The notes below the pieces were generated by a model that was not told the DNA's origin, did no database searches, and worked only from the letters and a program-made list of their open reading frames with translations. A stretch of DNA of 64,000 bases from RYN-133 sp963785425. Its GTDB lineage: Bacteria; Actinomycetota; Actinomycetes; Mycobacteriales; Jatrophihabitantaceae. Made by a program: the position numbers and the translations under genes. The DNA lies in NCBI GenBank assembly GCA_963785425.1, contig CAWAVG010000001.1, positions 434,001-498,000 on the forward strand, written 5' to 3'. Numbering within the stretch: position 1 is the first letter of the stretch; each line of letters starts with the position of its first letter. Positions 53,365-62,029 of the stretch are shown here, one piece after another.

Positions 53365-53849
53365 GGACGAGATCGTAGTTGCAGCTCGTAGTTCTGGCCG
53401 AGGAGGTCGACTCCGTAACTGTGGTGTGGCTCCTCACCGACCAACCGGAATCCTTCGGCGAGGTAGATCGTTCGCGCGGCGGCGAGCGGCTCGTTGGTCC
53501 ACAGGACCATGCGGTCGTAACCGGCAGCGCGAGCGAACTCGATACAGGTGCGCGTGAGGTCGCGACCGAGGTGGTGGCCGCGCGCCGCGGGGTCGACCAG
53601 CAGGATGCGCAGACGAGCAGTGGATGCGTTCTCGGCGACGCAGAAGACGCAGCCGACGCGTCGGCCGTCCACCATCGCGATCCATGCCGCTTCACGGGTG
53701 TCGTCGTGGTTCTCGGCGTAGGTGACAACGATGCGCGCCACGAGCAACTCGAAGTCGGCGTCCCAACCGAACTCGCGCGCGTAGAGCTCTCCATGTGCCT
53801 GGATGACCCAGCCGAGATCGCCCGGCTCGCCGAGGGGTCTTATCTCCAT
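53361..53849 (-). CDS. GNAT family N-acetyltransferase
   Basis: A 162-residue acyl-CoA-dependent acetyltransferase. LRILLVDPAARGHHLGRDLT is motif A with the acetyl-CoA loop, followed by MVLWTNEPLAAARTIYLAEG and FRLVGEEPHHSYG. It resembles MarR-associated GNATs. ATG 53849 is preceded by a promoter/operator region shared with the divergent TetR gene; a perfect inverted repeat lies only 15-51 bases upstream, so the TetR protein probably controls it. Substrate unknown. It leads the nadD-rsfS operon. Confidence 0.87.
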   Translation of the reverse strand: MEIRPLGEPGDLGWVIQAHGELYAREFGWDADFELLVARIVVTYAENHDDTREAAWIAMVDGRRVGCVFCVAENASTARLRILLVDPAARGHHLGRDLTRTCIEFARAAGYDRMVLWTNEPLAAARTIYLAEGFRLVGEEPHHSYGVDLLGQNYELQLRSRP

Positions 53850-53863
53850 CGTGGCACGTCCTT

Positions 53864-53900
53864 ACTGATACAGTCGTGTTAGTGACACGACTGTATCAGT
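53864..53900. promoter_or_regulatory. TetR operator: perfect 16-bp inverted repeat
   Basis: ACTGATACAGTCGTGT (53864-53879) and its exact reverse complement (53885-53900) flank five bases. It sits between the divergent GNAT and TetR genes and would block both promoters. Confidence 0.82.
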
Positions 53901-53916
53901 GGCCGGTGATGTGTAC

Positions 53917-54462
53917 ATGAGTTCACCCCGACGCGACGAGATCGTGGAAGCCGCGTACGAGTACGTCCTCGCCAACGGGATCTCGGGGGCCTCGCTACGT
54001 CCGATCGCGGAAGCGGTGGGGTCGAGTACCGGTGTGCTGCGCTTCCTGTTCGGATCCAAGGACGGATTGGTGTCGGCGATCCTCGTGCGTGCGCGCGCTG
54101 ACGAGTTGGAGATGTTGTCGTCTGTCCCGACGGACTCGCTCGCATCCGTCGGCTCGGCGGTTTGGCGATGGCTCAGTGAGCCCGCGCGCCGCGGCCTGCT
54201 CGTCCTGTGGACGGAGTGCTACGCCGCCTCCCTGCTCGACGACAGCAGCGCGTGGGCCGGCTTTGCGACGGCCACGGTGAACGACTGGCTCGACTTGCTC
54301 GCGCGCGCACAGCCGCGGTCTCGGCGCAGCACCGCCGCCGCCCGCGCTCAGCGGACTGCGGTGCTCGCGATGCTGCGCGGGGCGATGCTGGATCTGCTGG
54401 CCACCGCGGATCGGGCGCGGACGACCCGCGCAGTGCGGGACTATCTCGACGCCCTCGAGTGA
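53917..54462 (+). CDS. TetR family transcriptional regulator
   Basis: A 181-residue repressor. The N-terminal HTH is RRDEIVEAAYEYVLANGISG, then ASLRPIAEAVGSSTGVLRFL and FGSKDGLVSAI; the ligand domain is helical (SEPARRGLLVLWTECYAASL). ATG 53917 is chosen; the GTG at 53899 lies inside the operator. It probably represses itself and the divergent GNAT. The effector is unknown. Its stop region runs into repeat array C. Confidence 0.88.
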   Translation: MSSPRRDEIVEAAYEYVLANGISGASLRPIAEAVGSSTGVLRFLFGSKDGLVSAILVRARADELEMLSSVPTDSLASVGSAVWRWLSEPARRGLLVLWTECYAASLLDDSSAWAGFATATVNDWLDLLARAQPRSRRSTAAARAQRTAVLAMLRGAMLDLLATADRARTTRAVRDYLDALE

Positions 54463-54472
54463 AGTCCCTCCC

Positions 54473-54603
54473 GTTGAGTGACGTACCCGCGGTTGAGTGA
54501 CGTCCGGGGACGTTGAGTGACGGCGATTTCGCCGTCACTCAACGTCCCGAGACGTCACACAACGTCCCGAGACGTCACTCAACGTCCCGAGACGTCACTC
54601 AAC
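54473..54603. repeat. Mirror-image intergenic repeat array C with central palindrome
   Basis: Forward units GTTGAGTGACGT at 54473 and 54492, then the palindrome from 54507, then three reverse units with 20-bp period (GTCCCGAGACGTCACTCAAC type; the first has CACAC) ending at 54603. It lies between the convergent TetR and fatty acyl-CoA reductase genes. Confidence 0.85.
54507..54548. terminator. 20-bp-stem palindrome in array C, possible bidirectional terminator
   Basis: The two 20-base arms (54507-54526 and 54529-54548) are exact reverse complements around TT. The inner 32 bases are identical to the palindrome at 17528-17559. Confidence 0.55.
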
Positions 54604-54622
54604 CCTCACGAAGCGGGACGGG

Positions 54623-56632
54623 CTACCAGTGGACGCCACGCAGGATGTGCGCGAACGCCACGCTCTCGCTCGTCGGTTCCTCGCCACGCCCGGACCCGCG
54701 CGCAGCCTTGGAGTCGGGGAAGATCTTGTAGCCGTAGTTCATCACGACGTCGACACCGCGCGGCGCGAGCTGGTAGGCGAGCGCACCGGCGTTGCCCAGG
54801 GGCGTACCGACCTTCTTCGGCTTGCGGATCATCGCCTTGCAGATCAGATCGGCGGCCTCCGTCGGCGTCATCGTCGGGAACCGGTCGTACATCGTCGTCG
54901 GCGCGATCATCGGCGTACGGACGAGCGGCATGTGGATCGTCGTCAGATGCACGCCGTCCTGCAGCACCTCCGACGCGATGCAGCGCGAGAATGCGTCGAG
55001 TGCTGCCTTCGAGGCGACGTAGGCCGAGAACCGCGGCGTGTTCGTCTGCACGCCGATCGAGCTGATGTTGATGATGTGGCCGCCCTTGCGGCCGTCCGGC
55101 GCGGTCTGGCGCATCACCGGCAGCAGCGTCAGCACGAGCCGCACCGCTCCGAAGTAGTTCAGCTGCATCGTGCGCTCGAAGTCGTGGAACCGGTCGTACG
55201 ACAACGCGATCGAGCGTCGGATCGAACGGCCCGCGTTGTTCACGAGCACATCCACGCGGCCGTGTTCCTGCAGCACTTCCTTGGCCATGCGCTCGATGTC
55301 GCTCATGTCCGACAGGTCGCAGCGGTGCACGAACGCGATACCGCCGAGGTCTTCGATCTCCATGCGGGTGCGCTCGAGCTTGTCGGCGCCACGGGCAACG
55401 AGAATCACCTTGCCGCCGGCCGCGCCGACCCGCAGCGCCGTCGCACGTCCGATGCCCGAGGACGCACCCGTGATCATCACGGTCCTACCCTTGATCGCGC
55501 GGGCCAGGGCGCGGTCCTTGCGCCGATCAGGGCTGTACGTGCGCTCCCAGTACTCCCACAACGTCTGCGCGTAGGTCGACAGCGGCGGCACCTCGATGTC
55601 CGACCCCGCGAGCGCTTCCTGCGTCTTCGTCGAGTCGAACTTGGTCGGGTAGTTGACGTAGTGCAGCACCTCGCGCGGGATGCCGAGTTCGGCCAGCAGC
55701 AGGTCGGCGGCCTGCTTGGCACCGGGCAGGCGCGCAGCGACGCTGCGCAACGGCTTCGGCACCGCGGCGAGCGCAGACTCGATCGGCTTGGTGTCGATGT
55801 TGTACGCGAACTGCGGCGCCTTGGCCGCCTTGGCGAAGGCGTTGGCCATCTGGCCGACGGTCATCGGTTCGGGATCGGTCAGGTGGAACGCGCGCCCGTC
55901 CAACCCGGGTTGATGCGCGAGATAGTCCATCGCCCTGGCGACGTAATCGACGGGCACGATGTTGATCGGGCCCCCTTCGATGCCGACCCCACGCAACCAG
56001 GACGGAGTGAGATTGCGCAACCGCTGGATGGCACGGAAGAAGTAGTACGGCCCGTCGATCTTGTCGATCTCGCCGGTCTCGGACGAGCCGACCACGATGC
56101 CCGGGCGGTACACCCGCCACGGCACCGACGACTCCTCGCGCACCACGCGCTCGGACTCGTGCTTGGTCGCGTAGTAGGGGTTGTTGTCGACGTCGGTCGC
56201 CTCGTCGAACATGTCCTCGGTGAACACACCCTGGTAGAGCCCGGCGGCGGCGATCGAGCTGACCTGGTGGAAGTGCTCGGCATGGACGGATTCAGCCAGC
56301 TGCAGGGCGTGCCGGGTGCCCTCGACGTTCGCCACGCGTTGGGTGTCGGCGTCGGCGGTGAGGTCGTAGATCGCGGCGAGATGGAAGAAGTGCTCGATCT
56401 TGCCGTTGAGCCGCTCGACCTCGTCGGCCTCGACGCCGAGGCGTTCCTTCGACAGGTCACCGATGACCGGGACGATGCGTTCCTCGTCGGCACCGAGGCG
56501 GTCGCGCAGGTCGTCCAGCTTGTCCAACGAGGACGCTCGGCACAGGGCGTAGATCGTCCCGTCGCGCTTGAGCAGCTCGGCGATGAGGAACCGTCCGATG
56601 AAGCCCGTAGCACCGGTCACGAAGTACGTCAT
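54623..56632 (-). CDS. Two-domain fatty acyl-CoA reductase (alcohol-forming type)
   Basis: A 669-residue fusion of an extended SDR and a classical SDR. Domain 1: TGATGFIGRFLIAELLKR, HHVSS-like FHQVSSIAAAGLYQG and YYATK (about 153-157). Domain 2: MITGASSGIGRATAL (about 387), NNAGRS (464) and YVASKAALDAFSR (538). The whole sequence matches the Marinobacter FarA/Maqu_2507 and mycobacterial AcrA1 (Rv3391) type, which reduce fatty acyl-CoA to aldehyde and alcohol with NADPH. That would supply fatty alcohols for wax esters or envelope lipids. It is flanked by array C and a divergent sensor kinase. Confidence 0.92.
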   Translation of the reverse strand: MTYFVTGATGFIGRFLIAELLKRDGTIYALCRASSLDKLDDLRDRLGADEERIVPVIGDLSKERLGVEADEVERLNGKIEHFFHLAAIYDLTADADTQRVANVEGTRHALQLAESVHAEHFHQVSSIAAAGLYQGVFTEDMFDEATDVDNNPYYATKHESERVVREESSVPWRVYRPGIVVGSSETGEIDKIDGPYYFFRAIQRLRNLTPSWLRGVGIEGGPINIVPVDYVARAMDYLAHQPGLDGRAFHLTDPEPMTVGQMANAFAKAAKAPQFAYNIDTKPIESALAAVPKPLRSVAARLPGAKQAADLLLAELGIPREVLHYVNYPTKFDSTKTQEALAGSDIEVPPLSTYAQTLWEYWERTYSPDRRKDRALARAIKGRTVMITGASSGIGRATALRVGAAGGKVILVARGADKLERTRMEIEDLGGIAFVHRCDLSDMSDIERMAKEVLQEHGRVDVLVNNAGRSIRRSIALSYDRFHDFERTMQLNYFGAVRLVLTLLPVMRQTAPDGRKGGHIINISSIGVQTNTPRFSAYVASKAALDAFSRCIASEVLQDGVHLTTIHMPLVRTPMIAPTTMYDRFPTMTPTEAADLICKAMIRKPKKVGTPLGNAGALAYQLAPRGVDVVMNYGYKIFPDSKAARGSGRGEEPTSESVAFAHILRGVHW

Positions 56633-56774
56633 AGGTCCCCCACTTCCCGAGCCGAATGTCGCACTCAGTGTGGTGGAGGCCCTGCGAATCCGCCAATTCG
56701 GGTGGGGTTAACCCGACCACAGGACGGGCGGTGACTCCATCGCGGCCCGACCCGGGTCCCGCGACGCTGTAATC

Positions 56775-58172
56775 ATGGACACCACGACGCCTCCGCCGGC
56801 CCCCTCGACCGAGACGTCCGCGCCGACACCGGTGCCGGCACCGGCGCAGCCTGCGAAGCTGTCCGGGATGACCGCGCATCTGCCCACCGCACTCGCCGTG
56901 TTCGGGCGTCGCCGCACCTGGGGCGAGCTGCTCTACGCATTGCTCGGGCTTCCGCTCGGCGTGGCCGGCTTCGTCTTCACCGTGACGACGATCTCCGTCA
57001 GCGCCGGCCTGGTCGTCACCTTCGTCGGTTTACCGCTGCTGGCCGTGACGGGCCTCGTCTCGCGCTACCTCGGCTCATGGATCCGGTCGCTGGCCAACGG
57101 GCTGACCGGCACCAACATCCCGGCGCCGGCGCCGTTCCGGCGCGAGCCGGGCCTGTTCGGCTTCATCAACGCCTCCCTGCGCGACGGCACCGCGTGGCGC
57201 GCCCGGTTCTACCTGCTGCTGAAACTGCCGCTCGGCATCGCGTCCTTCACGGTCGCGGTCACCCTGGTCGTCTATGGGCTGGGCGGCGTCACCTACGCGG
57301 TGTGGCGGCCGTTCCTCCCCTGCAGCAGGGACCACCAAGGCCGCTGCCACCGTGCCGCCGAGATGTGGAACCACCACTACCTGGAAACCTTCTGGCCCAT
57401 CGTGGCGACGGCCCTGGTCGGACTGCTGTTCCTGTTGGCCGCGCCCTGGGTGATCCGCGGTGTGCTTGCGGTCGACCGCGCGGCGGCGACAGCTCTGCTC
57501 GGCCCCACCGGACGGGACGCACGTGTCGCCGAGCTCGAGCACTCGCGAGCCGTCGCCGTCGACGACGCGGCCGCGACCCTGCGCCGCATCGAGCGTGACC
57601 TCCACGACGGCACTCAGGCGCGGCTGGTCGCGCTCGCCATGAACGTCGGGCTCGCGAAGGAGAAGCTCGCCGAGGGCGGCGACCCCGAGCAGGCGCAGGC
57701 ACTGCTCGACACCGCCCACACCACCGCCAAGCAGGCCATCGCCGAAGTCCGCGACCTGGCACGCGGCATTCATCCGCCCGTCCTCGACTCGGGCCTCGAT
57801 GCTGCCCTCGCCACGCTTGCCGCGCACAGCGCCATCCCGGTCGACGTGCGCACGTCGCTGCGGCACCGTCCCGAGCCCGCCATCGAAACCATCGCATACT
57901 TCTGCGCGGCCGAGCTGCTCACCAACGCGGCCAAGCACAGCGGTGCCCGGACGATCTCGGTCTCGGTGCACCAGGTCGACGAGCAGCTCGTCCTCATGGT
58001 GCACGACGACGGCCAGGGCGGCGCGCGCATCGGCGCCGGATCGGGGCTGGCCGGGCTGTCCGAACGGATCAGCGCCGTGGACGGGACGCTGCGCGTCGAC
58101 AGCCCACCGGGCGGTCCGACGTCCGCCCGCGTGGAGTTGCCCATGAGCCTTCCGGGCGGGACGCTGCGGTGA
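56775..58172 (+). CDS. Two-component sensor histidine kinase (NarL-type partner)
   Basis: A 465-residue membrane kinase. A Pro-rich N-terminus is followed by a sensor domain with about four membrane helices (LLGLPLGVAGFVFTVTTISV; LPLGIASFTVAVTLVVYGLG), then the HisKA_3 phosphoacceptor RRIERDLHDGTQARLVALAM (His near residue 280) and an ATPase with ELLTNAAKHSGA and GSGLAGLSERI. The response regulator gene starts on its stop codon (GTGA). The sensed signal is probably at the membrane; nothing more specific can be said. Confidence 0.9.
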   Translation: MDTTTPPPAPSTETSAPTPVPAPAQPAKLSGMTAHLPTALAVFGRRRTWGELLYALLGLPLGVAGFVFTVTTISVSAGLVVTFVGLPLLAVTGLVSRYLGSWIRSLANGLTGTNIPAPAPFRREPGLFGFINASLRDGTAWRARFYLLLKLPLGIASFTVAVTLVVYGLGGVTYAVWRPFLPCSRDHQGRCHRAAEMWNHHYLETFWPIVATALVGLLFLLAAPWVIRGVLAVDRAAATALLGPTGRDARVAELEHSRAVAVDDAAATLRRIERDLHDGTQARLVALAMNVGLAKEKLAEGGDPEQAQALLDTAHTTAKQAIAEVRDLARGIHPPVLDSGLDAALATLAAHSAIPVDVRTSLRHRPEPAIETIAYFCAAELLTNAAKHSGARTISVSVHQVDEQLVLMVHDDGQGGARIGAGSGLAGLSERISAVDGTLRVDSPPGGPTSARVELPMSLPGGTLR

Positions 58173-58813
58173 GGGTCGTCATCGCCGAGGACAGCGCGAT
58201 CCTGCGCGACGGGCTGGCGACGCTGCTGGCCGACCGGGGTCATACCGTGCTTGCGACCGCCCGCGACGGCGACGAACTGCGCGCCGCGGTAGCCGCCGAC
58301 CCGCCCGACGTGTGCGTGGTCGACATCCGGATGCCCCCGTCGTTCACCGACGAGGGCATCCGCGCGGCGCTGGCCCTGCGGCACTCACATCCCGACGTCG
58401 GCGTGTTGGTGTTCTCGCAGTACGTCGAAACGCGGTACGCGGGTGAGCTGCTCGCCGGCTCGACGCGCGGCACCGGCTACCTGCTCAAGGATCGCGTCGC
58501 CGACGTGCGCGAGTTCATCGAAGCGCTCGAACGCGTCGCGGCCGGGGGCACGGCGCTCGATCCCGAGGTGGTGAGCCAACTCCTCGGCGCTTCGCGCCGG
58601 CGCGAAGCCGTCGACCGGCTCACCCCGCGCGAGCGCGAGGTGCTCGAGCGCATGGCCGAGGGCCTGTCCAACGCGGGCATCGGCAAGTCGCTGGTGATCT
58701 CCGAGGGCGCGGTCGAGAAGCACATCGCGAACATCTTCCTCAAACTCGGGCTGCCGCACTCGGACACGGACAACCGCCGCGTGCTCGCAGTGCTGCGCTA
58801 CCTCGAGGGCTGA
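58169..58813 (+). CDS. LuxR/NarL family response regulator
   Basis: A 214-residue response regulator. The receiver has VVIAEDSAILRDGL, the phospho-acceptor Asp in VVDIRMPPS, and a C-terminal Lys region YLLKDRVAD. The HTH is LTPREREVLERMAEGLSNAG. It starts at GTG 58169 overlapping the kinase stop, so the pair is one operon. Targets unknown. Confidence 0.92.
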   Translation: MRVVIAEDSAILRDGLATLLADRGHTVLATARDGDELRAAVAADPPDVCVVDIRMPPSFTDEGIRAALALRHSHPDVGVLVFSQYVETRYAGELLAGSTRGTGYLLKDRVADVREFIEALERVAAGGTALDPEVVSQLLGASRRREAVDRLTPREREVLERMAEGLSNAGIGKSLVISEGAVEKHIANIFLKLGLPHSDTDNRRVLAVLRYLEG

Positions 58814-58916
58814 GCCGCCGTCGCGGGCGTGAACACGACGCAGGCGAACTGCTGCTGCACGGCCGCATCGTGGCATCGGTCGACGCCGATGCTCGCCGCC
58901 CGCCGACAGCCGTGTC

Positions 58917-58935
58917 GATTACCCGGCGGGTAATC
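58917..58935. promoter_or_regulatory. Inverted repeat, candidate XRE operator
   Basis: GATTACCCG and CGGGTAATC flank one base. It lies 36 bases upstream of the XRE gene start, just before its -10, where an autoregulatory operator would be expected. Confidence 0.55.
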
Positions 58936-58957
58936 GTGGTGCCGTCCGAGGGGCAAC

Positions 58958-58963
58958 TAGCGT
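58958..58963 (+). promoter_or_regulatory. -10 element of a probable leaderless promoter (XRE gene)
   Basis: TAGCGT ends seven bases before the GTG at 58971, with no ribosome site between. Confidence 0.4.
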
Positions 58964-58970
58964 TCCTCAC

Positions 58971-59747
58971 GTGACGACGACTGCTCCTCCACCGGTCGGC
59001 CGGCTTCTGCGCGCGTGGCGCGAACGCCGCAGCCTCAGCCAGCTCGAACTGTCGATACAGGCCGAGATCTCGGCCCGCCATCTGAGCTTCGTCGAGACCG
59101 GGCGCTCGCGGCCCACTCCGCAGATGATCATGCGCCTCTCCGATCAGCTCGACGTCCCGCTGCGGGAGCGCAACGAGTTGCTGCTCGCCGGCGGGTACGC
59201 GCCCGCCTACCCGCAACACGGGATCGACGAGCCCGAACTCGCATCCGTGCGGGCGGCGCTGCGCCAGGTGCTCGACGGCCATGAGCCGTACCCCGCCGTC
59301 GTGATCGACCGATGGTGGCACCTCGTCGACGCGAACTCCGCGCTGGCGCCCTTGATCGAGGGTTGCGCCCAACACCTGCTGAAGCAGCCGAACGTCCTTC
59401 GCTTGAGCCTGCACCCGGACGGTCTGGCGCCGCGCATCGCCAACCTCGGGCAGTGGCGTGCGCACCTGCTCGAGCAGGTGCACCGCCGCCGGCTGCGCAC
59501 CGGCGACCGCCGGCTCGCCGAACTCGAGCAGGAGTTGCGCGGCTACCCGGCCCGTGTCGAGGACGAGCCCGAGCCCGCCGGAGTCGTGCTGCCCCTGCGC
59601 CTCCGGCTGGACGGCCGCGAACTCGCGCTCTTCAGCATCGAAGCGCGGGTGGCCACTCCCACCGACGTGACCGTCGACGAACTGTCTATCGAGACGTTCT
59701 ATCCCGCCGACGCGGCGACGGCCGACTACCTCCGCCGGCCCACCTAG
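58971..59747 (+). CDS. XRE family regulator with MmyB-like ligand-binding domain
   Basis: A 258-residue DNA-binding protein. The N-terminal HTH is RLLRAWRERRSLSQLELSIQ through HLSFVETGRSRPTPQMIMRL. The C-terminal half (HEPYPAVVIDRWWHLVDANS; FYPADAATADYL) fits the MmyB-like/MLTR PAS-type ligand domain common in actinobacteria. The start is GTG 58971. A 9-bp inverted repeat upstream is a likely binding site. It converges with an F420-family gene; target enzymes are often adjacent reductases. Confidence 0.88.
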   Translation: MTTTAPPPVGRLLRAWRERRSLSQLELSIQAEISARHLSFVETGRSRPTPQMIMRLSDQLDVPLRERNELLLAGGYAPAYPQHGIDEPELASVRAALRQVLDGHEPYPAVVIDRWWHLVDANSALAPLIEGCAQHLLKQPNVLRLSLHPDGLAPRIANLGQWRAHLLEQVHRRRLRTGDRRLAELEQELRGYPARVEDEPEPAGVVLPLRLRLDGRELALFSIEARVATPTDVTVDELSIETFYPADAATADYLRRPT

Positions 59748-59753
59748 CGAACG

Positions 59754-60170
59754 TCAGATCGACCCGTAGGCGCGAGTGGGACGCAGCCGTGCCATCACCC
59801 GGCGTTCCGTCACCATCGCCGCCCGGTAGTCGTCCCAGTCGTCGTGCTCGCCGTTCGCGCTGCGGTAGTACTCGACCAGTTCATCGACGGTCGCGTCGTC
59901 GGGCGCGCCGGCGGGCTCGGACAGCGTGACCTCGCATTCGAGAACCGCGTACTGCCAGAAGTCACTGCTCGTGACGTGCAGCGACGACCACGGCGTGCGG
60001 GCGAGGTTGTGGTACTTGGCGCGATCAGCCGTGATCGACACGCGGATCAATCCGTCGTCGCCGACGACATGCAGGATGTTCGACGACTGCGGGTGCCCGT
60101 CACGCTTGATCGTGATCATCACCGACCGCCGGTTGTTGCGCGCGAATTCGAGCGCAGCGTCGAGTTCCAT
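59754..60170 (-). CDS. PPOX-class F420-dependent oxidoreductase (Rv1155-like)
   Basis: A 138-residue split beta-barrel flavin/deazaflavin-binding protein. MITIKRDGHPQSSNILHVV, ISITADRAKYHNLARTPWSS-type core and DDWDDYRAAMVTERRVMARL near the C-terminus match the Rv1155 group, which binds F420. Its ATG shares one base with the stop of the upstream family member (TGATG). Substrate unknown. Confidence 0.85.
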   Translation of the reverse strand: MELDAALEFARNNRRSVMITIKRDGHPQSSNILHVVGDDGLIRVSITADRAKYHNLARTPWSSLHVTSSDFWQYAVLECEVTLSEPAGAPDDATVDELVEYYRSANGEHDDWDDYRAAMVTERRVMARLRPTRAYGSI

Positions 60171-60595
60171 CAGTGCCCTCGGACCTTGGTGATGCGGATT
60201 CGCAGCGGCACGGAGTACCGCTTCGCGAAACCCGCCGGATCGCCGCTGACGCGTTGGACATCGGCGGAGTACTTGGCGAGGTAACCGTCGTGCTGGTCGG
60301 CGGACGGCACGTCGAGCGCCTGCTCGGCGACGCCGGCGAGCACGACGATGTCACCGCCGTGCCCGTCGCCGTCGAAGTTCAGGGACACGCGCGGGCGCAC
60401 TGCTACGTGATCGAGCCGGTTCGCATCGTTGGCGTTGTAGACCAGGACGCTCTCACTGTCGTCGTCCCAGAGGAACCAGACCGGGTTCGGTTGTGGTGTG
60501 CCGTCTGCGGCGGTCGTCGTCAACCAGACGACCTTTTCTGCGGCCAGCCGGGAGCAGGCACGCTGTCCGAAGGCGGAGTCCGGGATGACGCTCAT
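60170..60595 (-). CDS. PPOX-class F420-dependent oxidoreductase (Rv3369-like)
   Basis: A 141-residue split-barrel protein with VVWLTTTAADGTPQPNPVWF, VYNANDANRLDHVAVRPRVS and LAKYSADVQRVSGDPAGFAK, as in the TIGR03667/Rv3369 group. It is the first gene of a two-gene operon with the Rv1155-like gene. Two different F420 split-barrel enzymes in tandem suggest a shared pathway, still unknown. Confidence 0.85.
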   Translation of the reverse strand: MSVIPDSAFGQRACSRLAAEKVVWLTTTAADGTPQPNPVWFLWDDDSESVLVYNANDANRLDHVAVRPRVSLNFDGDGHGGDIVVLAGVAEQALDVPSADQHDGYLAKYSADVQRVSGDPAGFAKRYSVPLRIRITKVRGH

Positions 60596-60605
60596 GCGCC
60601 CGATC

Positions 60606-61358
60606 CTAGAACGGCACCTCGGTGCTCAACAGGTCCTCGAGCGTCACCTCACCGGGCCGCCTGCTCAGCGCGCGGCAGAACTCGATCGCGTCGAGTTCGA
60701 TATGCGGGTCGCCGGCACCCACCGTCCACGTGCCGCCGGCCGGGCCGGTCAGCCGCAACGTGTAGTCCTTGCCGTGCCGGCGCGACCATTCGGCGACGAC
60801 ATCGGCCACGAGCGCCGCGTCGTGGTCGGCGGTGAGCACCGGAGTGCGCCCGAGCACGCGAGAAATGTCCATCCGGTGCATCCACGGGTCACGCGTGAGG
60901 ATCACGTCGAACAGGTAGCCCAAAGTCCAGACCTCGGGCGATCCGTTGATCACCATCGGCGGGATTGCGCGGCGCCGCACGAACCACGGCGTGCGGCGGC
61001 GGCCCTTGACCGCGGTCGGCGAGCGGCGTGCGTACTCCTCGGCGATGCGGGCACCGTGCCAGTCCGCCCGCTCGCGCACCTGCAGTTCGGTGAGCCGGTC
61101 GATGTCGAAGTCGCCGTCGACCGTCGCCGCCTTCGTCTGGCGCATGCCCTCACGGATCGAGGCCGCCATCTCGACCATGCCGAGCATGTGGGCGGCCATC
61201 TGCCGCACGTCCCAGCCCGGGCATTCGGTCGGCGTCATCCAGTCGTGGTCTTCGAGCGACTCGAGCAGGTCGGCACAGCGTCGGTACTCCGCTGCGGCGA
61301 GCCGCATCGCGGTGGCGCGGTCGAGCGCGGGTTTCACTGCGGTCATCACTGTGGTCAT
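60606..61358 (-). CDS. Maleylpyruvate isomerase family mycothiol-dependent protein
   Basis: A 250-residue DinB-like four-helix protein. LLESLEDHDWMTPTECPGWD and VRQMAAHMLGM carry the metal-binding His residues (DHDW, AAHM), and a third His lies in RDPWMHRMD. Family members bind a divalent metal and use mycothiol as thiol cofactor. ATG 61358 follows GGAGGAAACG and overlaps the upstream TetR stop by four bases, so the TetR protein probably controls it. Confidence 0.85.
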   Translation of the reverse strand: MTTVMTAVKPALDRATAMRLAAAEYRRCADLLESLEDHDWMTPTECPGWDVRQMAAHMLGMVEMAASIREGMRQTKAATVDGDFDIDRLTELQVRERADWHGARIAEEYARRSPTAVKGRRRTPWFVRRRAIPPMVINGSPEVWTLGYLFDVILTRDPWMHRMDISRVLGRTPVLTADHDAALVADVVAEWSRRHGKDYTLRLTGPAGGTWTVGAGDPHIELDAIEFCRALSRRPGEVTLEDLLSTEVPF

Positions 61359-61978
61359 CGTTTCCTCCGCGGAGTGGCCGGACGGGCGGCGATCCCGACC
61401 GAGTCGGCGTAGCTGTGCATGACCCGGGGAACGAGGCGGCGCCAACGGGTGCCGCCCGGGTCGTTGGCCTCCTGCTGCGACACCAGGCCCGCGATCAACG
61501 CCGTGTAGACGTCGACGTCGGCCGCTTTGGCGATGCCCATGGCGCGCAGGTTCGCGCGCAGCAGGTCGAGGCATTCGACAGCGGCCGCATACGACTCCTC
61601 GCTCGGGGCGAAGTCGGGAAGCACGCGCACGTTCATGAGTTGGTTGCGTGCCGGATCGGCGGCGGCGAAGTCGAAGTAGGTCTGGGCCATGAACACGAGC
61701 CGCTCACGCGCGTCCGCAGGTGCGCGCAGCTCCGCCGCACGGAAGTGCGTCATGGCTTCGCGCCACGCCTGCCCGAACATCGCGTCGTAGATCGCGTTCT
61801 TCGAATCGAAGTGCGAGTACAGCGAGGGTGGTTGCATTCCGACGCGGACGGCGACCTCACGCAGGGTGAGCCCGGCGATGCCGTTCTTCCGCGCGACATC
61901 CCAGGCAGCGGCCAGGATCTCCAGCCGCGTCGCCTCACGCCGTTCGGCTCGCCTATCGCGATTAGGTAGTCCGACCAC
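61355..61978 (-). CDS. TetR family transcriptional regulator
   Basis: A 207-residue regulator. RREATRLEILAAAWDVARKN, GLTLREVAVRVGMQPPSLYS and HFDSKNAIYDAMF form the HTH; the C-terminal part is a TetR_C-type helical domain. The GTG at 61978 lies within a small inverted repeat that could be its operator, with no RBS visible; a downstream start is possible. It is coupled to the mycothiol-dependent gene. Ligand unknown. Confidence 0.87.
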   Translation of the reverse strand: MVGLPNRDRRAERREATRLEILAAAWDVARKNGIAGLTLREVAVRVGMQPPSLYSHFDSKNAIYDAMFGQAWREAMTHFRAAELRAPADARERLVFMAQTYFDFAAADPARNQLMNVRVLPDFAPSEESYAAAVECLDLLRANLRAMGIAKAADVDVYTALIAGLVSQQEANDPGGTRWRRLVPRVMHSYADSVGIAARPATPRRKR

Positions 61979-61992
61979 AGTTAGGAACTGTG
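61976..61992. promoter_or_regulatory. Inverted repeat at TetR start, candidate operator
   Basis: CACAGTT and AACTGTG flank AGG. The repeat overlaps the GTG start of the TetR gene, fitting an autoregulatory site. Confidence 0.45.
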
Positions 61993-62029
61993 ATCGCCTC
62001 CATCTGCTTTGTCAAGCGGCGGAACCAGC

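Noticed and set aside
54629..56734. 701-codon open frame on the plus strand
   Set aside because: Antisense shadow of the fatty acyl-CoA reductase; Arg/Val/Asp-rich and without recognisable motifs.
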